Positions 34,255-44,029 of a stretch of DNA of 64,000 bases are shown in pieces (position 1 is the first letter of the stretch; the number at the start of each line of letters is the position of its first letter). This DNA comes from Gemmatimonadaceae bacterium (GTDB lineage Bacteria; Gemmatimonadota; Gemmatimonadetes; Gemmatimonadales; Gemmatimonadaceae): assembly GCA_025928185.1 (NCBI GenBank), contig JAICKA010000003.1, forward strand, positions 1-64,000, read 5' to 3'. A program made the translations under genes and the position numbers. The notes under the pieces were generated by a model, which saw nothing but the letters and a program-made list of their open reading frames with translations, had not been told where the DNA came from and did no database searches.

Positions 34255-35648
34255 GCACGCCGACGCCCGCGGTCGCGAAAACCACCTTCTGGACGCTCGA
34301 CCGCGTCGGCACCGCGCTGGCGCCGCTGGCGGACGTCAATCTGCCGCGCGGCAGCGATGTGTTCGGCCGCGTGTGGACCGACACCCGTACGATCGAGAAA
34401 GGCGACCTGTTCGTCGCGTTGGTCGGCGAGCGGTTCGATGCCCACGACTTCATCGCCGATGCTGTAGCGCGTGGCGCTGCGGGCGTGGTCGTGTCGCGCC
34501 CCGGCGCGGGGCAGGGAAGCGGCGTCCCGGTATTCCAGGTGCGCGATACGCTCGTCGCACTTGGCGCGCTCGGCACGATGCGCCGGCGCGTCTGGAACAA
34601 GCCCGTGGTCGGCGTAGTTGGCACCAACGGAAAGACGAGCACCAAGGAGCTGCTGCGCGCCGCCCTCGGCAGCGTCTTCGAGGTGCATGCCACCAGCGGC
34701 AATCTGAACAATCTCATCGGCGTGCCGCTCACGCTGCTCGCGATTCCGGACGCCGCCGATGTCGCAGTCGTGGAGATGGGTACCAATCAGCCGGGCGAAG
34801 TGCCGCGGCTCCGCGCCATCGTGCAGCCGGACATCACCGTCGTCACGTCGGTCGCCGAAGAGCATCTGGAAGGGCTGGGTGATCTTGCCGGCGTATTGCG
34901 CGAAGAGCTGGCGGCCGCGGACGGCGTTCCCGTCGCGGTGGTGCCGGCGTCGCAACCGGAGGTGATCGAGGCGGCGCGCGCACGTGCGTCGCGCGTCGTT
35001 GCCGCCGGTCTCGAGGGCGGCGATCTGCACCCCGCTGCCTGGTCGGTGGAACGGGACGGCCGTGGACGATTGGTCCTCACCGACGTCGAGATCACGCTGC
35101 CGTTGCGAGGCGTGCACAACTTGCGCAATGCGATGCTTGCGTTGGCGGTTGCCACCGAGCTCGGCGTTTCGCACGCGGATGCGCGGCGCGGGCTGGAGGC
35201 CATGCCAGTGCCTCCAATGCGCGTGAACTGGGAGCAGCACGGATCGACGACGTTGATCAACGACGCTTACAACTCGAATCCCGGATCAGCGCGCGCGGCG
35301 CTGGAGCTGCTGCAGCATGCCGGGACTGGACGTCAGCGGGTGGCGGTGCTCGGGACGATGCTGGAGCTCGGACCACAGACGCCGCGACTGCACGACGACG
35401 TCGCACGCGATGCGCTGAATGGCGGGATCGAGCTGGTCGCGGCGATCGGCGAGTTTGCCGCCGCGCTCTCGCGTATCGCTCCGAACGATCCGCGCGTCAT
35501 TACGGCGGACGACGTCGAGAGCCTGTGGACACGTCTGTCGTCGCGTCTTGCTCCCGACGCCGTTATCCTCCTCAAGGGTTCGCGTGGCATGCGCCTCGAG
35601 CGATTGGTTGCACCAATCGCCGAGTGGGCGCAGCGCACGTCCTCGTGA
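34251..35648 (+). CDS. murF: UDP-MurNAc-tripeptide--D-Ala-D-Ala ligase MurF
   Basis: A 465-residue Mur ligase attaching D-Ala-D-Ala to the tripeptide precursor. The ATP motif is VGTNGKTSTKELL, followed by NLNNLIGVPLTLL and VVEMGTNQPGE, both typical of MurF, and a C-terminal domain with INDAYNSNPGSARAAL. GTG start overlapping murE. About 50 bases separate it from mraY. Confidence 0.95.
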   Translation: MSTPTPAVAKTTFWTLDRVGTALAPLADVNLPRGSDVFGRVWTDTRTIEKGDLFVALVGERFDAHDFIADAVARGAAGVVVSRPGAGQGSGVPVFQVRDTLVALGALGTMRRRVWNKPVVGVVGTNGKTSTKELLRAALGSVFEVHATSGNLNNLIGVPLTLLAIPDAADVAVVEMGTNQPGEVPRLRAIVQPDITVVTSVAEEHLEGLGDLAGVLREELAAADGVPVAVVPASQPEVIEAARARASRVVAAGLEGGDLHPAAWSVERDGRGRLVLTDVEITLPLRGVHNLRNAMLALAVATELGVSHADARRGLEAMPVPPMRVNWEQHGSTTLINDAYNSNPGSARAALELLQHAGTGRQRVAVLGTMLELGPQTPRLHDDVARDALNGGIELVAAIGEFAAALSRIAPNDPRVITADDVESLWTRLSSRLAPDAVILLKGSRGMRLERLVAPIAEWAQRTSS

Positions 35649-35699
35649 GGCACGGCCACACTTCCTGCTCCCGCCACCCGCTCCCTCGCCCCCGCGTAC

Positions 35700-36848
35700 G
35701 TGCTTCATTATTTCCTCGTTCCGCTCGCCAGGCACTTTCGCGTCCTGAACATCTTCACGTACATCTCGTTCCGCGCGGTGGGCGCGGCGGTCACCTCGCT
35801 GCTGCTGTCGTTCATCGTGGGGCCGATCATTCTGCGGGCGCTGGCGCGTCAGTCCGTGCACCAGGTGGTGCGCGAGGGAACGCCGGAATCGCACGCCGGC
35901 AAAGGCTCCACGCCGACGATGGGCGGACTGATCATCCTGTTCAGCTCTCTCATCTCGGTGGTGCTCTGGGGACGGTTCAGTCTCAGCCATCCGTATCTGC
36001 TGGTCGCGATCTTCATCACGCTCTGGATGGGCGCGATCGGGCTGCTCGATGACTATCTCAAGCTCCAGCAGAAGAAGCGCGGCGAAAAGAATCGAGGACT
36101 GATCGAGCGATACAAGCTGGCCGGCCAGGTCGTCGCCGGGCTCGCGCTCGGCTGGTACCTGTGGCAGCACCCGCTGTCGCCGAATCTGTCGGGTGCGTCG
36201 ACGACGCTGCCGTTCTTCAAGTACGTGATCGTCGATTGGGCGCTCGGCTGGGCGTGGGTCTATCCGCTGTTTACGACGTTCGTGCTCACGGGCACCAGCA
36301 ACGCCGTGAACATCACCGACGGGTTGGACGGTCTCGCGGCTGGGTTGCTCGCGATCTCGTTCGGAACGTTCGCGATCTTCTCGTACATCATCGGACGCGT
36401 CGACTACAGCCGGTTCCTGCTCGTGTTCTATCTCCAGGATTCCGGCGAGCTCACCGTCTTCTGTCTTGCCATGGTCGGCGCGCTGATCGGATTTCTCTGG
36501 TTCAACACGCACCCGGCGCAGGTGTTCATGGGCGACACCGGCGCGCTGGCGCTGGGTGGTGCGCTCGGAGCCGTTGCGATTCTCCTCAAGTCCGAGTTCG
36601 TGCTGGCGATCGTCGGCGCGGTGTTCGTGGCCGAAATGATGTCGGTGATTCTGCAGCGCTTCGTCTTCAAGTATCGCCGCAGCCGGCGAGGACTGGCGTA
36701 TGCGCAGGCGCATCGAGTATTCCGACGAGCGCCGCTGCATCACCATTTCGAGGAGCTCGGCTGGAAGGAAACGCAGGTGGTGGTGCGCTTCTGGATTCTC
36801 GGAATTCTCTGCGCGTTCTTCGCGCTCAGCACGCTCAAGCTCCGCTAG
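35700..36848 (+). CDS. mraY: Phospho-MurNAc-pentapeptide translocase MraY
   Basis: A 382-residue polytopic membrane enzyme with about ten helices that makes lipid I from UDP-MurNAc-pentapeptide and undecaprenyl phosphate. Signatures: GKGSTPTMGG, the Asp-rich LLDDYLKL, NAVNITDGLDGLAAG, and the C-terminal HHHFEELGWKETQVV. GTG start at 35700 gives the canonical N-terminus MLHYFLVPL. Confidence 0.97.
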   Translation: MLHYFLVPLARHFRVLNIFTYISFRAVGAAVTSLLLSFIVGPIILRALARQSVHQVVREGTPESHAGKGSTPTMGGLIILFSSLISVVLWGRFSLSHPYLLVAIFITLWMGAIGLLDDYLKLQQKKRGEKNRGLIERYKLAGQVVAGLALGWYLWQHPLSPNLSGASTTLPFFKYVIVDWALGWAWVYPLFTTFVLTGTSNAVNITDGLDGLAAGLLAISFGTFAIFSYIIGRVDYSRFLLVFYLQDSGELTVFCLAMVGALIGFLWFNTHPAQVFMGDTGALALGGALGAVAILLKSEFVLAIVGAVFVAEMMSVILQRFVFKYRRSRRGLAYAQAHRVFRRAPLHHHFEELGWKETQVVVRFWILGILCAFFALSTLKLR

Positions 36849-36850
36849 CC

Positions 36851-38251
36851 ATGTCGCACGTGTCGGACCTCGCGATGCAGGCGGATTGGGTACGTGGTGA
36901 GATTGCCGTCGTCGGCCTGGCGCGCAGCGGGCGCGCCGCGGCCCGGCTCATGGCGCGCGGCGGACTCTCAGTGTATGCGTCGGACAGCGGCAGCTCGCCC
37001 GAGCTCGAGGCCACGGCCGCGGAGCTGCGCGCCGACGACGTCGGCGTCGAGATCGGCGGGCACGACCTCGAGCGCATCGGGCGCGCATCGCTCGTCGTGG
37101 CGAGCCCCGGAGTTCCGCCCAACGCACCACCGTTCGTGGCCGCGCGTGCCGCCGGTGTGCAGATCGTGAGTGAAATTGAAATCGGGCTGCGCTTTCTGCC
37201 GCGGCTCAAGTACATCGCGATCACCGGCACGAACGGCAAGACGACCACCACCGCGTTGACGGGCCATCTGCTACGCAGCCTGGGCCGTCGCGCGGCGACC
37301 GCGGGCAACATCGGCACGCCGCTCACCGAGCTGGCGCTGGCGAAGGCACCGCCGGAGTGGGTCGCGCTGGAGGTGTCGTCCTTTCAGCTGCACGACACGC
37401 CGAGCATCGACCCGCGCGTGGGCGTGCTGACGAACCTGTCGGCCAACCATCTCGATCGGTACGCGAGCGTGGCCGAGTACTATGGCGACAAGGCGCTGAT
37501 GTTCCAGAATGCCACGCCGGCGTCCAACTGGGTGACGAACGCCGACGACGCGGACGTGCAGGCCATGACGCGCGCGATTGCCGGATTGCAGTGTCGCTTT
37601 TCCGTGCGCGAGCGCTCCGACGCATTTCTCGACCGCGACAGCGAACAGCTCGTGGTGCTCGGGCATCCGCTGCTGCCACGCCACGCACTGCCGCTACTCG
37701 GCGACCACAACGTGGCCAATGCGCTCACGGCGTCGCTCGCCGTCATGCTCGCCGAGGTGGCGCATCGGACGCCGATGGCGCTCAAGATGATGGCCGGCGC
37801 GCTGTCGACGTTCAACGCGCTCGAGCACCGCATCGAAACGGTCGGGGAGTTCGACGGCGTCACGTGGATCAACGATTCGAAATCCACCAACGTGGCATCG
37901 ACGCTGGTCGCGTTGCGCGGCATGTCCCGGCCGACGGTGCTCCTGCTCGGTGGCAAACACAAAGGTGAGCCGTACACGGATCTGGGGCCCGAGCTGGCTC
38001 GAACCGGCCGCGCCGTCATTGCCTACGGTGAAGCGGCGGGTCTGATCGAAGCGGATCTCGAAAACGTGGTGCCGATCACGCGACTCGGCTCATCGTTCGA
38101 CGATGTCATGGCCACGGCGCGCCGCCTGGCGCAACCGGGCGACGTGGTGCTGCTCTCGCCCGCCTGCTCGAGCTACGACATGTTCGATAACTACGAGCAT
38201 CGCGGCGAGGTGTTCAAGCAGCTCGCCGCCGCCGGCGCAACCCGACGGTGA
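36851..38251 (+). CDS. murD: UDP-MurNAc-L-alanine--D-glutamate ligase MurD
   Basis: A 466-residue Mur ligase. N-terminal Rossmann-like domain (VVGLARSGRAAARL), ATP loop GTNGKTT (126-132), EVSSFQLH, and WINDSKSTNVAST plus LLLGGKHKG and LLSPACSSYDMFDNYEHRG in the C-terminal domain. Starts 2 bases after the mraY stop. Adds D-Glu as the second stem-peptide residue. Confidence 0.96.
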   Translation: MSHVSDLAMQADWVRGEIAVVGLARSGRAAARLMARGGLSVYASDSGSSPELEATAAELRADDVGVEIGGHDLERIGRASLVVASPGVPPNAPPFVAARAAGVQIVSEIEIGLRFLPRLKYIAITGTNGKTTTTALTGHLLRSLGRRAATAGNIGTPLTELALAKAPPEWVALEVSSFQLHDTPSIDPRVGVLTNLSANHLDRYASVAEYYGDKALMFQNATPASNWVTNADDADVQAMTRAIAGLQCRFSVRERSDAFLDRDSEQLVVLGHPLLPRHALPLLGDHNVANALTASLAVMLAEVAHRTPMALKMMAGALSTFNALEHRIETVGEFDGVTWINDSKSTNVASTLVALRGMSRPTVLLLGGKHKGEPYTDLGPELARTGRAVIAYGEAAGLIEADLENVVPITRLGSSFDDVMATARRLAQPGDVVLLSPACSSYDMFDNYEHRGEVFKQLAAAGATRR

Positions 38252-38258
38252 GTGTCTG

Positions 38259-39449
38259 ATGGCCAGTCGTGATGCGGCGCGCGGTGCCGCCATTTCAGCC
38301 GTCGACGTGCGCGAGCGCTGGCGTATGGGTCCGGAAGCGCGCGGGCTCATTCTGGTGAGTGCGGTGCTCACCGCATTCGGCCTGGCCGTCCTGTACAGCG
38401 CGAGCGCCATCGTTTCGCTGAACGAGCACGGGTCGAGCACGTATTTCCTCGTGCGTCAGGTTGGCGGAGTCGCGGCGGGCATCGTCGCGTTCGCCGTCGC
38501 GGCCAAGTTCGACGCACAGCGGCTGCGTGAGTGGGCATGGCCGATCCTCTGGCTCACGATCGCGGCGATGGTGGCCGTGCTCGTTCCGTCGGTCGCGCCG
38601 GAGATCCACGGGTCCCGCCGATTTCTGTTCGGCGGGTCGTTGCAGCCGTCCGAGTTCGGCAAGCTGGCGGTGGTGGTCTGGGTGGCGATGCTCATCGACA
38701 AGAAGGGCGAGAGTCTGCGCCGCTTCACCAAGGGGCTCGTGCCGTTCCTCGTGATCGTGGGCGTGCTGGACGTGCTCGCCGCGCTCGAGCCGGATCTCTC
38801 CGTCGCGATGCTTTACACATTGCTCATGGCGCTGCTGCTCTTTGCCGGCGGCGCGCGGATGAGTCACTTTCTCGCGTTGGGGGCGATGGCGCTGCCGCTC
38901 GCGCTCACGCGGCTCGAGCGCTGGCGCTACGCGCTATCGCGTCTCGTCGCGTTCGTGCATCCGGGAAGTGCTCCCGACGCCGTGAATTTCCAGTTGCGGC
39001 AGTCACTGATCGCCGTCGGCTCGGGGCGGCTGGTTGGCCGCGGATTCGGCGAAGGCATGCAGCAGTTCTTCTTCGTGCCGTTTCCGTACAGCGATTTCAT
39101 CGCCAGCAACATTGGCGAAGAGTGGGGATTCCTCGGCATTGCCGGCATTACCATTGCCTTTGCGTTGTACGGATTGCTCGGCTTCCGGATCGCCCGGCGG
39201 GCGCGCACGCCGTTTCTGCAACTCGTCGCCGTCGGACTCACATTCACGACCGTGCTCACTGCATTCCTGCACATTGGCGTGGTGATCGGACTCCTGCCGA
39301 CCACCGGGTTGACGCTGCCGTTCGTCTCCTACGGCCGATCGAACCTGGTGCTGACGATGCTGTTCACGGGCATTCTCGTGAACATCGGCAGCACGCGCGA
39401 ACGCGTGATCGGCAGCGGGGCCACCGATCCGCTGGCCATGCCGGCCTGA
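38259..39449 (+). CDS. ftsW: Septal peptidoglycan glycosyltransferase FtsW (SEDS family)
   Basis: A 396-residue membrane protein with about ten helices. SEDS hallmarks include YSASAIVSL, FGGSLQPSEFGKLA, LEPDLSVAM (with the conserved acidic residue) and the end motif LPFVSYGRSNLV, in which the common GGSS reads GRSN. FtsW polymerises lipid II at the septum with the cognate transpeptidase encoded upstream. ATG 38259 follows murD after 7 bases. Confidence 0.94.
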   Translation: MASRDAARGAAISAVDVRERWRMGPEARGLILVSAVLTAFGLAVLYSASAIVSLNEHGSSTYFLVRQVGGVAAGIVAFAVAAKFDAQRLREWAWPILWLTIAAMVAVLVPSVAPEIHGSRRFLFGGSLQPSEFGKLAVVVWVAMLIDKKGESLRRFTKGLVPFLVIVGVLDVLAALEPDLSVAMLYTLLMALLLFAGGARMSHFLALGAMALPLALTRLERWRYALSRLVAFVHPGSAPDAVNFQLRQSLIAVGSGRLVGRGFGEGMQQFFFVPFPYSDFIASNIGEEWGFLGIAGITIAFALYGLLGFRIARRARTPFLQLVAVGLTFTTVLTAFLHIGVVIGLLPTTGLTLPFVSYGRSNLVLTMLFTGILVNIGSTRERVIGSGATDPLAMPA

Positions 39450-39477
39450 CGACACTCGCAACGGGAGCAGCAGCCGC

Positions 39478-40581
39478 ATGACGCGGATCGTGTTTGCGGG
39501 CGGGGGAACGGGCGGGCACCTGTATCCGGGAATTGCGATTGCGCGCGCGCTGGTGCGCGCACGGCCTGGCGTCGCGCCGTTCTTCATCGGCGCGCAACGC
39601 GGCATCGAGCGCGACGTGCTGCCGAAGACGGAGTTTCCGCATCTGCTGCTCGATCTCCATCCGCTCTATCGCCCAGCCGTCTGGAACAACTGGAAGACGG
39701 CCGTGGGCGCCGCGAGCGCCTGGCGCCGCATTGGAGCGCTGGTGCACCAGGAGCGTCCGGCGATCGTCGTCGGAACCGGCGGATACGCCGCGGGAATGAT
39801 GCTCGCCTACAGCGTCGTGCATCGGCTGCCGATCGTCCAGCAGGCCGGCGACAGCGTGCCCGGTCTCACCGCGCGGGCGTTCAGCCGCTGGTCGCGCGAG
39901 ATCTATTTGAATTTTCCTGAGGCGGCGGAGCGGTTGCACGCGCACCATCCCGGCTCGCTCGTCGATACCGGTGCGCCGATCGAGCCGCCTCCCACGCCGC
40001 GACCGGATCGCGCCGCCGCCCGTGCGGCGTGGGGCTTTCCGCAATCCGGCGGACGTGTGCTGCTGATCTACGGCGGCAGTCAGGGGTCGCTGGCGATCAA
40101 TCGCGTCGTCGCAGCGTGGATCGAGCACGGCCTGCCGCCGGACCTCTACGTGATCTGGGGCACCGGCCGCGCGACCTGGGATCAGTTCAAAGATCTCGAA
40201 AGTCCCCGGGTGCGCGTGCGCAACTACCTCGCGCCGATCGCGGAAGCCTATGCCGCGGCCGACTTCGCGCTCGCGCGGTCCGGCGCGATGAGCACGGCCG
40301 AGCTGTTCGCCTGGGGGTTGCCGGGTCTGCTCGTTCCGCTGCCGACCGCTGCCGCCGATCACCAGACGACGAATGCCGTCACGCTCGAGCGGGCCGGTGC
40401 GGCGGTGCACCTGCCCCAGGCACAGCTGACCGTCGACCGGCTCGACGGCGCCGTTCGGCGGCTGATCGACGATCCGGCCGAGCTCGCGCGGCTCGCCAGC
40501 GGTGCGGCGGCGCGGGCACGTCCGAACGCGGCTGCGGAGATCGCGCGGCGCATCCTCGCGCTCATCGACGCTGGCGTCTAG
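39478..40581 (+). CDS. murG: UDP-GlcNAc--lipid I N-acetylglucosaminyltransferase MurG
   Basis: A 367-residue GT28-type enzyme forming lipid II on the inner membrane face. Gly-rich GGGTGGH (8-14), VVGTGGYAAG, YGGSQGSLAIN and the C-terminal donor-site segment RSGAMSTAE with PLPTAAADHQTTNA are all conserved. The usual EQN motif in the N-domain reads QQAGDSVPG (121-129), with an apparent one-residue insertion. ATG 39478 follows ftsW after 28 bases. Confidence 0.94.
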   Translation: MTRIVFAGGGTGGHLYPGIAIARALVRARPGVAPFFIGAQRGIERDVLPKTEFPHLLLDLHPLYRPAVWNNWKTAVGAASAWRRIGALVHQERPAIVVGTGGYAAGMMLAYSVVHRLPIVQQAGDSVPGLTARAFSRWSREIYLNFPEAAERLHAHHPGSLVDTGAPIEPPPTPRPDRAAARAAWGFPQSGGRVLLIYGGSQGSLAINRVVAAWIEHGLPPDLYVIWGTGRATWDQFKDLESPRVRVRNYLAPIAEAYAAADFALARSGAMSTAELFAWGLPGLLVPLPTAAADHQTTNAVTLERAGAAVHLPQAQLTVDRLDGAVRRLIDDPAELARLASGAAARARPNAAAEIARRILALIDAGV

Positions 40582-40603
40582 TTCTCGTTCATTGCGCAGC
40601 GCG

Positions 40604-40624
40604 ACACGATCGCGATGATCGTGT
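40604..40624 (+). other. Short hairpin in the murG-murC gap
   Basis: ACACGATC (40604-40611), a five-base loop and GATCGTGT (40617-40624) form an 8-base-pair stem in the 86-base gap between murG and murC. No T run follows, so it is at most a weak terminator, a processing site or an operator. Confidence 0.4.
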
Positions 40625-40667
40625 TCGGCGTCTTGTGTCCGGCGAAAAATTCCCGAACTTGGAGCCC

Positions 40668-42047
40668 ATGTCTCTTCTCGACTCCACCGATCCACGGCCC
40701 GTTCACTTCGTCGGCATTGCCGGCGCCGGCATGAGTGCGCTGGCGGAGCTGTTCATTCGGCGCGGCGTTCCGATCACCGGCTGCGACGCAAACCCCGGCA
40801 CCGCCGACGACCTTCGGCGGCTTGGCGTCGTCGTCGAGCCCCATGATCCGGCGCACGCCGACCGCGCGCGCGCCCTCGTCGTCACCTCGGCGATGCCTAA
40901 GGAGCATCCCGAGCTGGTACGCGCGCGCGAGCTGGGAATTCCCGTCATTCGCCGGGCCGAGGCGCTGGGCGAGGTGACCGCGGAGCGCGAGCTGGTCGGC
41001 ATCGCCGGCACGCACGGCAAGACAACGACGACGGTGATGACGGCGACCGCGCTCGCCGCCGCTGGCCGCGATCCGACCGCCCTTGTCGGCGGCCGCGTCG
41101 CCGCTTGGGAGGGGAATCTCCGCGCCGGCGGCGACGCGCTCTACGTCGTGGAGGCCGACGAGTACGATCGATCGTTTCTCGCGCTCACGCCAACCGTGGC
41201 GGTGGTCACGAACATCGAAGCGGACCACCTCGACATCTACAGCGATCTGGCGGACATCAAGCGGGCGTTCGCGCAGTTCGCGCGCGGCGCGCGGACGATC
41301 GTGCTGTGCGGCGACGATGCAGGTGCGAACTCGCTGCTCACGCCCGGTACCGCCGAAGTGATCCGCTATGGCATCACGTCGCCGGACGCGCGCATGCTGG
41401 CGCGGAACGTCGACAATCGCGGCGCGGCCTCGCGATTCGAGGTCGTGTTCGACGATGAATCGCTCGGCGCCGTCGAGCTCTCGGTTCCCGGCCGGCACAA
41501 CGTGCTCAATGCGCTCGCGGCGATCTCCGCGGGCGTGGCGCTCGGCGCGGATTTCACGCGCATGGCCGAGGGACTGAAGACCTTTACCGGCGCGGAACGG
41601 CGGTTCCAGCACATCGGCGAGGCGCGCGGCATCACGATCGTCGACGATTACGCGCATCATCCCACGGAGATCGCCGCGACGCTCGCGGCGGCGCGCGCCG
41701 CGTATCCCGCTCGGCGCATCGTCGCGGCGTTTCAGCCGCATCTGTACTCGCGGACGCGCGATTTCGCCGGCGATTTCGGCAAGGCACTCTCCGCCGCGGA
41801 CGCCGTGTACCTCACCGAGATCTATCCGGCGCGCGAGCAGCCGATTCGCGGTGTCACGTCGAGCCTCGTGGCCGACGCGCTCACCGCGGCAGGGGGCACG
41901 CTGGCGTGGCGCGGACAGCGCGGCGAGCTGGCCGACGCACTCGCGTCGCGCGTGCGCGACGGCGACGTCGTACTCACGGTGGGCGCGGGCGATATCACCC
42001 GTACCGGCCCCGAGCTGCTCCAGCGACTCGGCAGCGCTGCCCGATGA
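40668..42047 (+). CDS. murC: UDP-N-acetylmuramate--L-alanine ligase MurC
   Basis: A 459-residue Mur ligase adding the first stem residue. GIAGAGMSALAE at the N-terminus, ATP loop GTHGKTT (114-120) with His, a MurC hallmark, EADEYDRSFL, and DDYAHHPTEIAATL with FQPHLYSRT in the C-terminal domain. GGAG Shine-Dalgarno 7 bases before the ATG. The murB gene that often follows is absent here. Confidence 0.97.
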   Translation: MSLLDSTDPRPVHFVGIAGAGMSALAELFIRRGVPITGCDANPGTADDLRRLGVVVEPHDPAHADRARALVVTSAMPKEHPELVRARELGIPVIRRAEALGEVTAERELVGIAGTHGKTTTTVMTATALAAAGRDPTALVGGRVAAWEGNLRAGGDALYVVEADEYDRSFLALTPTVAVVTNIEADHLDIYSDLADIKRAFAQFARGARTIVLCGDDAGANSLLTPGTAEVIRYGITSPDARMLARNVDNRGAASRFEVVFDDESLGAVELSVPGRHNVLNALAAISAGVALGADFTRMAEGLKTFTGAERRFQHIGEARGITIVDDYAHHPTEIAATLAAARAAYPARRIVAAFQPHLYSRTRDFAGDFGKALSAADAVYLTEIYPAREQPIRGVTSSLVADALTAAGGTLAWRGQRGELADALASRVRDGDVVLTVGAGDITRTGPELLQRLGSAAR

Positions 42048-42739
42048 AACGCTCCGCCCGGCCGCGGCTTGCCAAGGTCGCGGCGCTCGCGGCGGTCGCA
42101 CTGATCGTGGTGGCAGCACCATGGTGGGCGCCGCAGATCATGCGTCGCATGAGCTTCTTTCACGTTCGCCGCGTCGAAATCGTCGGCGCGCATTATCTTG
42201 CGCCGAGTGACATTCTCGCTCGATTGCACGTCGATACCACGGCGTCGGTCTGGGATCCGACGGCGCCGCTCGTCGCTCGCCTGGCGAACCATCCCGAAAT
42301 TCAGCGTGTCGACATCCATCGCAAGCTGCCCGGCACTCTCGTCGTGGACGTGACGGAACGCGCGCCCGTCGCGCTCGTGCCGTCGCGCACCGGCTTTCGT
42401 GCGTACGACGCGCAGGGCACCGCGCTGCCCGTCGATCCGGCGCGCGTCGACATCGACGCGCCCGTGCTCCTGCAGCGCGACACGACGGTGCTCCGACTGC
42501 TCGGCGAAATGCGCCGCGACATGCCGGCGCTGTACGGACGCGTAAGCGCCATTCGCCGCGTCGGATCCGACGAGCTGGTACTTCAGCTACCGAACGTCGC
42601 CGTACGCGCGATGACGAACGTGACGCTGCGCCGCCTTGCCGATCTCGAGCCCGTGGAAGCCGATCTGGCGCGGAGACAGGTCCGCGCGTCAGAGATCGAT
42701 CTCCGTTACCGTGACCAGGTCATCGCCAGACTCCAATGA
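42044..42739 (+). CDS. ftsQ: Division protein FtsQ
   Basis: A 231-residue bitopic protein: basic cytoplasmic N-terminus, one membrane helix (about 10-30), a POTRA domain (FHVRRVEIVGAHYLAPSDIL ...) and the FtsQ beta domain (ERAPVALVP ... YDAQGTALPV). FtsQ recruits FtsL/FtsB. ATG overlaps the murC stop (ATGA), and the stop overlaps ftsA. Confidence 0.9.
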   Translation: MKRSARPRLAKVAALAAVALIVVAAPWWAPQIMRRMSFFHVRRVEIVGAHYLAPSDILARLHVDTTASVWDPTAPLVARLANHPEIQRVDIHRKLPGTLVVDVTERAPVALVPSRTGFRAYDAQGTALPVDPARVDIDAPVLLQRDTTVLRLLGEMRRDMPALYGRVSAIRRVGSDELVLQLPNVAVRAMTNVTLRRLADLEPVEADLARRQVRASEIDLRYRDQVIARLQ

Positions 42740-43995
42740 CACCGGAACACCTCGTCGCGGGACTCGACATCGGGTCCGCCAGGACTACCGCCATCATCGC
42801 CGAAGTGGAGGGCGATCTCCCGAAGCATCCGTCGATCAAGGTGCTCGGCGTAGGACAGGCGCGCACGACGGGCATGCGCCGCGGCGTCGTGTCCGACATC
42901 GAGGAGACGACCCGCTCGATCCGCAAGGCGCTGCAGGATGCCGAGCGCATGGCGGGCGCGCAAATTCAGGAAGTCTACGCAGGCATCGCGGGGGAGCACG
43001 TGCAGGCGATGACGAGCAAGGGCATCGTCGCCGTGAGTCACGACGAGATCAACAAGTCGGACGTCGATCGCGCGAACGAGGTGGCGCGCGCGCAGGCGAT
43101 TCCCCAGGATCGCGAGCTGTTGCACGCCATTCCGCAGGAGTACACGGTCGACAAGAACCTCGGTATTCGCGATCCCATCGGCATGAGCGGCACGCGGCTC
43201 GAGACCGAGATGTACCTCGTCACGATCGGCAGCTCGCCAGCCATCAACCTGCGCAAATCGGTGGAGCGGGCCGGCTACAAGGTGCGCGAGCTGGTGCTCG
43301 AGCCGTTGGCCAGCGCACTCGCGGTGCTGACCGAGGACGAGAAGGAGCTGGGCGTCGCCCTCGTGGAGATGGGCGCCGGCACGACCGACCTCGCCGTCTT
43401 TCACGAGGGCAAGATTCGCCACCTCGGTACTATCGCCTTCGGCGGGAACAACGTCACGAGTGACATCGTGCACGGTCTGGGCGTGACGCAGGCCGACGCC
43501 GAGCGGCTCAAGGAGCGCTACGGCTGCGCGTACGAACCGTTGATCGACCCGTCTGAAGTGATTCAGCTCCCAAGCACCGTGGCGCAGGGCGACCGGCAGA
43601 TTCCGCGCGAGCTGCTCGCGCACATCATTCATCAGCGCATGGACGAGATCTTCGACCTCGTGCAGCGCGACGTGTCGGCCGCCGGGTACGCGAACAAGCT
43701 GAGCGCCGGCGTGGTGCTCACCGGCGGCGCGGCGGCAATGCAGGGCGTGGCGGAGCTGGCGAGCGACGTGTTCGGAACCGGCGTCCGGGTGGGCATTCCC
43801 GCGGAGAACATCACGGGGCTGATCGATTCCGTGGAGGCGCCGCGATTTGCCACCGTCACGGGGCTCGCGCAGTATGGCGCGAATCGGGTTGCCCTGGGCG
43901 GCGCCACCTCGGGCGCACGGCGGATCGCGATCGGCGGCGGGGGCATGGACAAACTCGCGGCCAGGATCAAATTCTGGCTGCAGGATTTCTTCTAG
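42736..43995 (+). CDS. ftsA: Division protein FtsA (actin-like)
   Basis: A 419-residue actin-family ATPase that tethers FtsZ to the membrane. VAGLDIGSARTTAI phosphate-1 loop, the 1C domain (VYAGIAGEHVQA), VEMGAGTTDLAVF phosphate-2, VVLTGGAAAMQGV adenosine motif, and a C-terminal amphipathic helix (KLAARIKFWLQDFF) for membrane binding. ATG overlaps the ftsQ stop. Confidence 0.96.
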   Translation: MTPEHLVAGLDIGSARTTAIIAEVEGDLPKHPSIKVLGVGQARTTGMRRGVVSDIEETTRSIRKALQDAERMAGAQIQEVYAGIAGEHVQAMTSKGIVAVSHDEINKSDVDRANEVARAQAIPQDRELLHAIPQEYTVDKNLGIRDPIGMSGTRLETEMYLVTIGSSPAINLRKSVERAGYKVRELVLEPLASALAVLTEDEKELGVALVEMGAGTTDLAVFHEGKIRHLGTIAFGGNNVTSDIVHGLGVTQADAERLKERYGCAYEPLIDPSEVIQLPSTVAQGDRQIPRELLAHIIHQRMDEIFDLVQRDVSAAGYANKLSAGVVLTGGAAAMQGVAELASDVFGTGVRVGIPAENITGLIDSVEAPRFATVTGLAQYGANRVALGGATSGARRIAIGGGGMDKLAARIKFWLQDFF

Positions 43996-44029
43996 ACCGC
44001 ATCAAAAAGCTGCTCCGCGCCCCATGAGC

